Source: Acinetobacter sp. WCHA45 (GTDB taxonomy: Bacteria > Pseudomonadota > Gammaproteobacteria > Pseudomonadales > Moraxellaceae). Taken from it: a stretch of 64,000 nt of DNA. Below the pieces are notes generated by a model, which worked only from the letters and a program-made list of their open reading frames with translations, was not told the DNA's origin and made no database searches. The DNA lies in assembly GCF_002165255.2 (NCBI RefSeq), contig NZ_CP028561.1, forward strand, positions 930,001-994,000. The letters run 5' to 3'. Positions 17,559 to 25,113 of the stretch are shown here, piece by piece (the first letter of the stretch is position 1; every line of letters begins with the position of its first letter). The translations under genes and the position numbers were made by a program.

Positions 17559-17964
17559 CGTATTCAAAATATAATAAAGCCTCGAGAATCATACTTGATT
17601 TAAGTGTGCTTAAGTATCTAAATAAATTGAAGTTCTAATCTTGTTGGTCAGTTCTGGATTCTGACAATTCAAAGTAATCACACAGCTGTAGCACTAGACT
17701 TAATCAGTGTGCTGTCAAAAATAAGAATAAAATAACAAATTTTGGTTTTATGTGGCAAAAATATCACAAATTGCGTAAAAAGTGCTCTATAATCTTGCTG
17801 TGAAAATTGCAAATACTTGGTTATTTCACATATTTAAACAATTAAAAGGAATATTTTAGCGCTATGAATGAATGGGGTGTTTTATTTCATTCGTTACGAT
17901 ATTCACTGTGTCACTTTATAAAAATATTGAAAAGACCATAGGGTAATGTTGAGAGGGAAAAAGT
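17559..17964. other. Gene-poor stretch upstream of small ORF
   Basis: 406 bp, AT-rich. A -10-like TATAAT is at 17788-17793 without a good -35. A 25-codon ORF (17864-17941, MNEWGVLFHSLRY...) with AAAGGA about 14 bases upstream ends 23 bp before the next gene and could be a leader peptide. No RNA gene or repeat is recognised. Confidence 0.4.
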
Positions 17965-18165
17965 ATGTTTGATTCAAAAAATGTAATTGTCTTAGATCAA
18001 ATGCTTATCTTAACTAAAGAAGGTAAAAATGATTTGGTTTATCACAATGATACGCTGTTGAAAGTAATGATGATCTCTAATCAGCATCTCATCGTCGCCG
18101 ATGATTACCAAACCAGTTTCTTATTGAAACAGAAGGATGAAAATGTGATTTGGTCATTTATCTAA
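17965..18165 (+). CDS. Small hypothetical protein
   Basis: 66 aa, predicted soluble, mostly beta-like (alternating hydrophobics: VIVLDQMLIL, LLKVMMIS), with no cysteines and no membrane helix. GAGAGGG lies at a good distance from the ATG, and codon use is like the neighbours, so I take it as real. It stands alone on the plus strand in the block between ygfA and 6S RNA, convergent with the MerR-family regulator. I do not recognise a family. Confidence 0.6.
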   Translation: MFDSKNVIVLDQMLILTKEGKNDLVYHNDTLLKVMMISNQHLIVADDYQTSFLLKQKDENVIWSFI

Positions 18166-18221
18166 TGTTATGTACTTTTTTGATGAGTATTGATTCAACT
18201 GTCTAGATTGATTGATGGAAT

Positions 18222-18602
18222 TTATTGTTTGAGTTCCATCAATATTGGGCAACATTCATTTTCTGTCGTTTTACACTCGTCTAACCATGTGGAAAGTCTT
18301 TGCTTAAGACCCATAAGTTCCTGAATTCTTTCATCGATCTTGCTCAATCGTTGTTCAATAACATGTCTCACTTGGATGCGATCTTCTAAATTCAATGTGA
18401 GCAATTCTTTAATTTCATTCAGTTGTAATCCAGCATCCTTCGCTTTCTGAATAAAGCTCAAGGTCTCTAAGTCTTGCTGACTATAATGTCGGTAACTTTG
18501 AGTACTTTCAGGTATTCGCATTAAGCCTATACGTTGATAATAACGAATGGTTTCGACATTAATGTGACAGGATTTTGCTAATTTTCCGATTGTAAGGTTC
18601 AT
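18222..18602 (-). CDS. MerR-family regulator, CueR-like (Cu+/Ag+ sensor)
   Basis: 126 aa. The N-terminal winged helix (LTIGKLAKSCHINVETIRYY) is typical of MerR; a dimerisation helix follows, and then a C-terminal metal loop. The loop has C110 and C118 separated by seven residues and followed by PI, the arrangement that gives CueR its two-coordinate Cu(I)/Ag(I) site; C117 is an extra cysteine. The upstream cysteine used by mercury- and lead-type MerR proteins (near residue 79) is missing, which also favours a monovalent metal. It is divergent from the ATPase gene; the shared 100-bp gap holds a classic MerR operator at 18638-18669. Confidence 0.88.
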   Translation of the reverse strand: MNLTIGKLAKSCHINVETIRYYQRIGLMRIPESTQSYRHYSQQDLETLSFIQKAKDAGLQLNEIKELLTLNLEDRIQVRHVIEQRLSKIDERIQELMGLKQRLSTWLDECKTTENECCPILMELKQ

Positions 18603-18637
18603 TTTCTCATACCTTTGTTGGGATAGTGAAAAAGCAC

Positions 18638-18669
18638 TTGACTCTGTACCTAGGTACAGACTTTATCCT
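18638..18669 (+). promoter_or_regulatory. MerR-type promoter-operator of the copper ATPase
   Basis: -35 TTGACT is at 18638-18643 and the -10 (TTATCC or TATCCT) begins at 18663/18664, giving a 19-20 bp spacer, overlong as in MerR-activated promoters. The spacer is filled by the perfect 16-bp palindrome CTGTACCTAGGTACAG (18644-18659), the presumed regulator site. Confidence 0.9.
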
Positions 18670-18702
18670 AGTCCTATCGAGAAAGAAAAGATAGGTGTCG
18701 TC

Positions 18703-21420
18703 ATGACTCAACAACCATCTTCATGCTGTTCTAAAAATGAAGTACCGCTTGTGTACGAATATATTGATCCAGTTTGTGGTATGACAGTCGCTGAAAATTC
18801 GCAGCACTATTTTGATTATCTAGGTATCCGCTATTTATTCTGTTCAGCAGGTTGCCAACAGAAATTCAGCTCAAAGCCTGAAAATTATTTAAAATCAGAT
18901 CAAGATCTAAAATTAACATCATCTTGCTGTGCTAAGCAGTCTCAACAAAAAGTAGGTTCATGTTGTGAAAGTGAATCAGAGCAAGCTATTGAATTAGCTC
19001 AAACATCTTCTTGTTGTAAGCCTAAGCCAACGAAGCAAAAACTAAGTGCATGTTGTGGCCCTAAACCAGAAGTAGCATCTATTCAAGATGAAGCTGAAAA
19101 ATCTTCTTCTTGTTGTGGTGGAAAGCATGATCATTCAAGTGAAAGCAATTTGGTTGATACAGAGATTGATCCTGTCTGTGGTATGTCAGTCAAAATCACG
19201 ACAGATTTAAAAACAGATTATCAAGGTAAAATCTATTATTTTTGTAACGCATCTTGCTTAGATAAATTTAAAAATGATCCTGAATTTTATCTAATTCCAG
19301 TCGATCAGCGTCCTGTACCTGAGGGAGCAATGGATATGGATTATACCTGTCCGATGGACCCTGAGATTGTACAAAAAGGGCCAGGAACTTGCCCAATTTG
19401 TGGGATGGCACTGGAACCAATGCAACCCACTTTGGATGATGGACCAAATCCTGAGCTAGTAGATTTTAGTCGACGTTTTTGGACTACATTACCTTTGAGT
19501 TTGTTGGTGATGATCTTGGCCATGGGTTCACATATTCATGCCTTTATTTCGCCACATATTCAGCCGTGGATCGAACTTCTTTTAAGTTTGCCTGTTGTGT
19601 TATGGGCGGGTTATCCCATTTTACAACGTTGCTGGGTGTCTTATAAAACAGGACATCTGAATATGTGGAGTTTGATTGGTGTTGGGGTACTTGCAGCATT
19701 TATTTATAGTGTGATTGCAACCATTTTCCCATCACTCATTCCAGTTGAGGCGAAAACAGGGCATGGTGTTGCTGTGTATTTTGAAGCAGCCTGTATGATT
19801 GTTTCATTGAGCTTGTTGGGTCAAATTTTAGAACTAAAAGCACGTTCACAAACAGCAAATTCATTGAAAGCTTTACTCCGTTTACAACCTGCTAAAGCGA
19901 AGCTTGTGCAGCATGATCAAGTTGTTGAAGTAGATATAGCGATGGTCAAACAAGGTGATATTTTGCAAATATCATCGGGTGAGCAAATTCCATTAGATGG
20001 TCTAGTAGTTGATGGAAAGACCTATGTTGATGAATCCATGATGACAGGTGAGCCTGTTCCTGTGAAAAAGGAAAAAGATGACCGAGTGATTGGCGGGACA
20101 ATTAATCAACAAGGCGCTATTCGAATCCAAACAACTGCTGTAGGTAGGAACACGACATTAGCCAAAATGATCCAAACTGTCGCTGATGCGCAACGCTCCA
20201 AAGCACCATTGCAACGAATTGCAGATGTGGTTGCAAAATATTTTGTGATCGCCGTACTCAGTATCAGTGTGCTGACTTTTATTGCGTGGATGGTATTTGG
20301 GAAAGCACAGTTTGATTTGGCTTTAATGTGTGCAGTCGCTGTTTTGATTATTGCTTGTCCATGTGCTCTTGGCTTGGCAACGCCAATGTCAGTGATGGCA
20401 ACCACGGGTCGAGCAGCTCAAAAAGGTGTGCTGTTTAAAGATGCAGAAGCAATTGAAGCCTTAAGCAAGGTCAATACCCTGATTATTGATAAAACAGGAA
20501 CATTGACCGAGGGTAAGCCAAGTTTAAAAGAGATTCGGTCTTTATCTGAAGCGTATAGCCAGACACAAATTGAGTTATGGATTGCATCAATTGAACAATA
20601 TTCGACACATCCAATTGCACAGACATTAACTAAACTGGTTGATCCAAATCAATTGCTCAATGTTTCTGATTTTGAAGATGTCGCAGGCTTTGGTGTGAAA
20701 GGAAACATTGATCACCAGACCCTGTATATTGGTAGTCAGAAGCTTATTGAACAGTTGGCGTTGACCTTAGATGCTGATTTAATCCATGAGTTGGATCAAA
20801 AACGTGCACAAGGCGATGTGTTTAGTTTTTTGATGTCAGAACAAGAAGTGATTGCCTATATTTCGATTCATGATGCAATCAAACAAAATGCCAAAACTTT
20901 GATTGATCAACTACATGCTGATGGAATTGAAGTAATTATGGCAACTGGTGATCATCAGAAAAATGCAAATATGGTTGCAGATGTTTTAGGTATAAAAACA
21001 GTCTATGCCAATCTTGATCCTAAGCAAAAACTTGAAATTGTGAAACAAGCACAAGCTCAGGGAAAAATTGTGGCAATGGCTGGGGACGGTATCAACGATG
21101 CACCAGCACTGGCGCAGGCGAATGTTGGTATTGCGATGGGAACAGGAACAGATATTGCCAAGCAAACAGCGCAAGTGACTTTAGTTAAAGGGGACATTCA
21201 AGGGGTTGCACAAGCAGTTCATATGGCAAAATTAGGGGTAAAAAATATGAAGCAAAATCTTGCATTCTCTTTTGTTTATAATGGATTAGGTGTTCCTGTT
21301 GCAGCAGGTTTATTTTATCCACTAACAGGATTATTGCTTACGCCAATGTTTGCTGCTGTAGCAATGTCATTAAGCTCGCTCTCTGTTGTGGTGAATGCTT
21401 TACGTTTGAATAAATCATAA
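18703..21420 (+). CDS. Copper/silver-exporting P1B-type ATPase with two YHS domains
   Basis: 905 aa, long for the family. The N-terminus has a YHS domain (about 18-62), a cysteine-pair-rich linker, a second YHS domain (about 153-197) and a heavy-metal-binding CxM/CxxC domain (YTCPMDPE ... CPICGM, about 214-240). The linker and ends carry six CC pairs (residues 8, 75, 87, 104, 117, 137). The ATPase core follows: TGEP, the membrane metal site CPC at 552-554, phosphorylation Asp596 in DKTGT, an HP motif and GDGINDAP. CPC with YHS/HMBD domains fits Cu+/Ag+ export from the cytosol. It is driven from the MerR-type promoter at 18638 and ends at its own terminator. Confidence 0.95.
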   Translation: MTQQPSSCCSKNEVPLVYEYIDPVCGMTVAENSQHYFDYLGIRYLFCSAGCQQKFSSKPENYLKSDQDLKLTSSCCAKQSQQKVGSCCESESEQAIELAQTSSCCKPKPTKQKLSACCGPKPEVASIQDEAEKSSSCCGGKHDHSSESNLVDTEIDPVCGMSVKITTDLKTDYQGKIYYFCNASCLDKFKNDPEFYLIPVDQRPVPEGAMDMDYTCPMDPEIVQKGPGTCPICGMALEPMQPTLDDGPNPELVDFSRRFWTTLPLSLLVMILAMGSHIHAFISPHIQPWIELLLSLPVVLWAGYPILQRCWVSYKTGHLNMWSLIGVGVLAAFIYSVIATIFPSLIPVEAKTGHGVAVYFEAACMIVSLSLLGQILELKARSQTANSLKALLRLQPAKAKLVQHDQVVEVDIAMVKQGDILQISSGEQIPLDGLVVDGKTYVDESMMTGEPVPVKKEKDDRVIGGTINQQGAIRIQTTAVGRNTTLAKMIQTVADAQRSKAPLQRIADVVAKYFVIAVLSISVLTFIAWMVFGKAQFDLALMCAVAVLIIACPCALGLATPMSVMATTGRAAQKGVLFKDAEAIEALSKVNTLIIDKTGTLTEGKPSLKEIRSLSEAYSQTQIELWIASIEQYSTHPIAQTLTKLVDPNQLLNVSDFEDVAGFGVKGNIDHQTLYIGSQKLIEQLALTLDADLIHELDQKRAQGDVFSFLMSEQEVIAYISIHDAIKQNAKTLIDQLHADGIEVIMATGDHQKNANMVADVLGIKTVYANLDPKQKLEIVKQAQAQGKIVAMAGDGINDAPALAQANVGIAMGTGTDIAKQTAQVTLVKGDIQGVAQAVHMAKLGVKNMKQNLAFSFVYNGLGVPVAAGLFYPLTGLLLTPMFAAVAMSLSSLSVVVNALRLNKS

Positions 21421-21439
21421 TTCATTTTAAGAAAAATAA

Positions 21440-21478
21440 AGCCCCTATTCTCATAAATTGAGAGTAGGGGTTTTATTT
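21440..21478 (+). terminator. Terminator of the copper ATPase gene
   Basis: A 12-bp stem (21442-21453 with 21459-21470, one mismatch) has a TAAAT loop and is followed by TTTTATTTT. Its T run meets the first codon of the transposase remnant. Confidence 0.9.
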
Positions 21479-21732
21479 TGACCCAACTGACATCATCAAC
21501 ATATAACCGAGTACTCATTCATCGTGGAAATATTGCCATTTGGTTTGATCCTGCTACGCAATGGTATGCTCCATCAAAAGGCAAACAAGGGCGAAATCAA
21601 ACCTACTCCGATGCAGCCATCCAACGCTGCATCCTTATGAACTATTATAAAAAAGATTTAGAAAATTTAATGGGGATTAATTTAACAGTACAAATTCTAT
21701 TCAAAATAAATAGTTTATTAAAAAATACTTGA
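21478..21732 (+). pseudogene. IS5-family transposase N-terminal remnant
   Basis: The first ~50 residues (TQLTSSTYNRVLIHRGN, IAIWFDPATQWYAP, KGKQGRNQTYSDAAIQ) match the N-terminus of IS5-family transposases frequent in Acinetobacter. After about 21640 the similarity stops: the frame runs on into unrelated AT-rich sequence and ends at 21732, without any of the DDE catalytic domain. The usual ATG reads TTG here. I see no terminal inverted repeats or target duplication. It is a dead fragment that marks past insertion and deletion at this spot. Confidence 0.8.
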
Positions 21733-21762
21733 GGTGAAATCATTATTTTTATAATTAAAAAA

Positions 21763-21943
21763 GTTGCTCCAGAGATGCCGCTGCATGGTCATTACCCTGA
21801 ACCCGATGAGTTCAAGGTGGAGGTGACGCATACTTACTGGGTTTCCTACTCGGGGTAGGCATACACTCAAAATATACAGGACACATCCATAAATTTAAGT
21901 ATCGGCAGGGGACTAGACGTACTGGCGAACACCCTAGAGACAG
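21763..21943 (-). ncRNA. ssrS: 6S RNA
   Basis: About 181 nt on the minus strand. The 3' part (CACCTTGAAC...GGGTTCAGGGTAATGACC, then GCGGCATCTCTGGAG) and the 5' part (GTCTCTAGGGTGTTCGCCAG, AGTCCCCTGCCGAT) match E. coli 6S RNA block by block, and the ends pair to form the closing stem. 6S RNA binds the housekeeping RNA polymerase holoenzyme by imitating an open promoter and dampens transcription in stationary phase. It follows zapA on the same strand as in other gammaproteobacteria. Ends are estimated from the -10 box and the terminal pairing. Confidence 0.93.
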
Positions 21944-21947
21944 TTTT

Positions 21948-21975
21948 AGTATAACCGATCTTTAAACGATGACAA
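21948..21975 (-). promoter_or_regulatory. Promoter of 6S RNA
   Basis: On the minus strand TTGTCA (21975-21970), a 16-bp spacer, and TATACT (21953-21948), placed about 7 bases before the expected 6S 5' end. Confidence 0.75.
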
Positions 21976-22022
21976 TCGCTACTTGTAAAGATAATTATTA
22001 ATTGATGAGGCTTTGTGCAATT

Positions 22023-22310
22023 TTACTCAACAGTTTGTTCGACATCTTCCAAGATGGTTTGAAGTAGGCGCTCACAGTGAGCATATTCCTGCAAAGATTT
22101 ATTCAAACTAAAGACATCTTGTGCCATCTGTAAGGCAACCATAATGACTAATTTATTGTGTTCTACACGAGGAGCATTACGTCGCATATCCTGAAACTTT
22201 TGATTCAGTAGTTCAGCTGCACGCTCTAATTCTTCACGTTTATCTTCAGTGGTATTTAAGCGAAAAGTCTGTTCAATTAAACGAAGTTCTACTGTCACTT
22301 GTTCACTCAT
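22023..22310 (-). CDS. zapA: Cell division protein ZapA
   Basis: 95 aa. ZapA binds FtsZ and cross-links its filaments at midcell. The N-terminal globular part (VTVELRLIEQTFRLNTTEDKR) and the long C-terminal helix (about 30-90) fit the family, as does the hydrophobic LVIMVALQMAQD. It lies 2 bp after the coiled-coil gene and 80 bp before 6S RNA, the typical zapA-ssrS order. Confidence 0.95.
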   Translation of the reverse strand: MSEQVTVELRLIEQTFRLNTTEDKREELERAAELLNQKFQDMRRNAPRVEHNKLVIMVALQMAQDVFSLNKSLQEYAHCERLLQTILEDVEQTVE

Positions 22311-22312
22311 GA

Positions 22313-22867
22313 TCAGTTTTCCTCTTGTAGTTCAGCATTCGGGTGAGCAAGTTGCTGAATTTCTTGTGCATGTTGATCCTGTGCTGTACCAAGAACAGCC
22401 AGACGCTGGATAATCGCCTCAACTTTAGATTTTGCCAACTCATTTTTTTGTAGCAAACGATCACGGTCCTGCTGCAAGTCCTGAATTTCCTGCTGACTAT
22501 GACGTTGCTGTGCTTGTAACTTCTCTTTATTTACACGTAAGTCATTACGCTCAGCTAAAATCTCTTGGAAGCGGTTTTTTAAATCAGTGGTGCTTTTCTC
22601 TAAACGGCCATAACGTTCCGCTAAAGTTGTTGCATCTTGATTCAGTTGCTTAAATTGATCTTGTAACTGAGACAATTGTTCAGTTAAGTTATCAACTTCT
22701 TCCTGCTTTTGCGTGATGATGCTATTTTTCTGCACAACTTGTGCATGGTGGTCAGTTTCAGCGAGTTGTTTAGCCTCAGTAAGCGAAGTATTCTCTCGCT
22801 CTAAATGATGTAAGCGTGTTTTTAAAACACCAATATGCGCTTGTAGACGCTGTAATTGTTCTAACAT
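22313..22867 (-). CDS. Coiled-coil protein, ZapB/TIGR02449-like partner of ZapA
   Basis: 184 aa from ATG 22867 (a TTG at 22891 extends the frame). Nearly the whole protein is a heptad-rich coiled coil (LEQLQRLQAHIGVLKTRLHHLE...), with Q, E and K dominating, no membrane segment and no enzyme motif. It is the first gene of the zapA unit and ends 2 bp before it. Many gammaproteobacteria have a short (65-80 aa) coiled-coil gene in this place that acts with ZapA; this one is more than twice as long. A role in Z-ring organisation is inferred from position and structure only. Confidence 0.75.
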   Translation of the reverse strand: MLEQLQRLQAHIGVLKTRLHHLERENTSLTEAKQLAETDHHAQVVQKNSIITQKQEEVDNLTEQLSQLQDQFKQLNQDATTLAERYGRLEKSTTDLKNRFQEILAERNDLRVNKEKLQAQQRHSQQEIQDLQQDRDRLLQKNELAKSKVEAIIQRLAVLGTAQDQHAQEIQQLAHPNAELQEEN

Positions 22868-22933
22868 AACGAAGGTCGCACAGAGTTGCAATCAAAGGTA
22901 ATATATACAGCAGTATAGAGATTGGATAAACGA

Positions 22934-23569
22934 ATGCAAGACGATATTTCAGGTTGGACGGAATGGAATGCCCATTTTGATGGGATTGAAGAAATTTCAA
23001 GCCCAAGTGAGTTACACGGTTTACTCACAGGTATAGTTTGTGTCACACAAGCGCCAACCACCGATGAATGGTCACAAATTTTAAACACCCTCAACGTGCC
23101 AGCTTTACAGCCAGAAGCACTCGAAATTTTAACGGATGAAGCAGAAGATGTTGCTCATGCTTTGTCAGATGATGAATTAGATTATTTGCCTATGCTTCCA
23201 GATGATAGCCATTTGCTTGTAGATCGTGTGCAAGCTTTAGCTGATTGGTGCGCAGGCGTAGTCCTCGGTTTTGGTTTGGCTTCAGGTCATATTCGTGGTG
23301 AAGAACAAGAGCTGATTGAACATTTACAAGATGTTGCAGCTGTTGAGTTTGAAGACTCCGATAATGATGAAGAGGGTGAAGAAAGCTATCAGGAACTGTA
23401 TGAGTTTGTACGTTTGATTCCTGTGAGCTTATCGATTGGCCGTAAAAAGATTGCTGTAGCCGAAAGTTCATTATTGCAAAACTTTCATGCCAAAAGCAGA
23501 AATCAAGATAATCAGGCGACTGATCCGCAAACGGTTGTCGAAATGTTCACCCCACATCGTCCGAGTTAA
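22934..23569 (+). CDS. ygfB: UPF0149 (YgfB/YecA-like) family protein
   Basis: 211 aa from ATG 22934 (the frame opens at TTG 22922). The hallmarks of UPF0149 are present: SSPSELHGLLTGIVC near the N-terminus and WCAGVVLGFGLASG in the middle; an acidic stretch (EDSDNDEEGEE) follows. It is acidic, helical and cytosolic. In Pseudomonas, YgfB affects peptidoglycan-linked antibiotic resistance; whether that holds here is unknown. It is divergent from the coiled-coil/zapA genes and first of ygfB-pepP-ubiH-ubiI, the same order as in E. coli. Confidence 0.92.
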   Translation: MQDDISGWTEWNAHFDGIEEISSPSELHGLLTGIVCVTQAPTTDEWSQILNTLNVPALQPEALEILTDEAEDVAHALSDDELDYLPMLPDDSHLLVDRVQALADWCAGVVLGFGLASGHIRGEEQELIEHLQDVAAVEFEDSDNDEEGEESYQELYEFVRLIPVSLSIGRKKIAVAESSLLQNFHAKSRNQDNQATDPQTVVEMFTPHRPS

Positions 23570-23574
23570 GGCGG

Positions 23575-23618
23575 TTTTAAATCTCCCTAAATCCCTCTTT
23601 ATAAAAGAGGGACTTTCT
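23575..23618. repeat. Dispersed short palindrome, copy 2
   Basis: TCTCCCTAAATCCCTCTTTATAAAAGAGGGACTTT; the core CCCTCTTT/ AAAGAGGG is a perfect inverted repeat around TATA. It is closely similar to 11690-11726. It lies between ygfB and pepP. Confidence 0.75.
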
Positions 23619-23632
23619 AGCTGTAGGATAAT

Positions 23633-24949
23633 ATGAAATTAACTCAAGCTGATTTTAAACAACGTCGTGATCTTCTTGCTAAACAAATAGGCAGCAATAG
23701 CATTGCAATTATTGCGACTCGAGCAGAAATGTATCGTAATCGCGATGCGGATTATAAATATCGTGCAGACAGTAGTTTTTATTATCTGACTGGATTCGCA
23801 GAACCAGAAGCGGTTGCAATCATTGAAACTTTTGAAGAAGGTGAGGAATATAGCTATAGCTTGTTCTGCCGTGAACGTAATCGTGAAATGGAAATCTGGA
23901 ATGGCTATCGTGCTGGGATTGATGGTGCGATTGAAATCTATGATGCAGATGAAGCGTATGCAATTGATCTGCTCGATGAAGAAATTATTGACAAATTATT
24001 AAATAAACAGCGTCTTTACTATCGTATTGGCCAAAATGCGGAATTTGATGCACGTGTCAGCCAATGGATTCAAAAGGCAGATGCACAACAGCGTCGTGGT
24101 GGCGCTGCACCCGCTGAAGTGGTTCAGTTAGACCGTATTGTTGATGAAATGCGCTTGAAAAAATCAGCAAAAGAAATTGAGTTGATGCAGATCGCATCTA
24201 ATATCAGTGCAGAGGCGCATACCCGTGCCATGCAAACCGTTAAACCGAATGTGATGGAGTATGCACTTGAAGCAGAACTCAATTATATCTTTGGTAAAAA
24301 TGGTTGTGTACCTGCTTATAACAGCATTGTCGGTGGTGGTGAAAATGCTTGTATCTTGCATTATGTTGAAAATAACAAGCCTTTAAAAGACGGTGATTTA
24401 GTTTTGATTGATGCTGCATGTGAATATGAGTTTTATGCATCGGATATTACGCGGACTTTCCCTGTAAATGGCAAATTTAGTCCTGAACAGAAAGCACTTT
24501 ATAATATTGTTTTAGATGCTCAATTGGCTGCCATTGATGCAACTCGTATTGGCAATCACTATAAATATCCACATGAAGTGGCTGTCAAGATTTTAACTCA
24601 AGGTTTGGTTGATCTTGGGTTGCTGAGTGGCAATGTGGATGAGTTGGTTGAGAGTGAAGCATTCCGTCAATTCTTTATGCATGGTACAGGTCATTGGCTC
24701 GGTATGGACGTGCATGATGTCGGTGCGTACAAGACTGGCGAAGATTGGCGTGCTTATGAAGCAGGTATGGTGGTCACTGTTGAACCTGGTTTATATGTTG
24801 CACCCGATGATGAAACAGTTGATGCAAAATGGCGGGGTATCGGCATTCGTATCGAGGATGATATTGTTGTGACTGAAAGTGGTCCATTGGTTTTGACCAA
24901 AAATGTAGTGAAAACTGTTGAAGAAATTGAGCAATTAATGGCCAGTTAA
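23633..24949 (+). CDS. pepP: Xaa-Pro aminopeptidase P
   Basis: 438 aa, the length of E. coli PepP. It removes the N-terminal residue when proline is second. The N-terminal creatinase-like domain (about 1-170, SSFYYLTGFAEPEAV) is followed by the pita-bread catalytic domain. Metal ligands are visible: Asp in LIDAACEYEFYASD and DITRTFPVNG, His in FFMHGTGHWLGMDVHD, Glu in TVEPGLYV and Glu in GIRIEDD. It binds two Mn2+ in this family. A palindromic repeat separates it from ygfB; a terminator at 24967 separates it from ubiH. Confidence 0.97.
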   Translation: MKLTQADFKQRRDLLAKQIGSNSIAIIATRAEMYRNRDADYKYRADSSFYYLTGFAEPEAVAIIETFEEGEEYSYSLFCRERNREMEIWNGYRAGIDGAIEIYDADEAYAIDLLDEEIIDKLLNKQRLYYRIGQNAEFDARVSQWIQKADAQQRRGGAAPAEVVQLDRIVDEMRLKKSAKEIELMQIASNISAEAHTRAMQTVKPNVMEYALEAELNYIFGKNGCVPAYNSIVGGGENACILHYVENNKPLKDGDLVLIDAACEYEFYASDITRTFPVNGKFSPEQKALYNIVLDAQLAAIDATRIGNHYKYPHEVAVKILTQGLVDLGLLSGNVDELVESEAFRQFFMHGTGHWLGMDVHDVGAYKTGEDWRAYEAGMVVTVEPGLYVAPDDETVDAKWRGIGIRIEDDIVVTESGPLVLTKNVVKTVEEIEQLMAS

Positions 24950-24966
24950 GTCAGAAATATTGATCT

Positions 24967-24995
24967 AAAGGTTTATTCTAGGATAAGCCTTTTTT
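24967..24995 (+). terminator. Terminator of pepP
   Basis: A 9-bp stem (24967-24975 with 24984-24992, one G-U pair) is followed by TTTTTT. Confidence 0.75.
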
Positions 24996-25113
24996 ATTTG
25001 TCGAATTAAAATAAAATACAGACCAAACAAAGTACAAATTCCAATCTCAATTTGAGTTAGAGTAAGATAGTCTCCAAACATCAAGTCATGAAAAACTGAT
25101 AAGGAATAATATT

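Noticed and set aside
21478..21732. Functional small gene after the copper ATPase
   Set aside because: It matches only the front of an IS5-family transposase and then runs into unrelated sequence.
22432..22653. Plus-strand ORF inside the coiled-coil gene
   Set aside because: Arises from the low-complexity reverse strand of a Gln/Glu-rich coiled coil.
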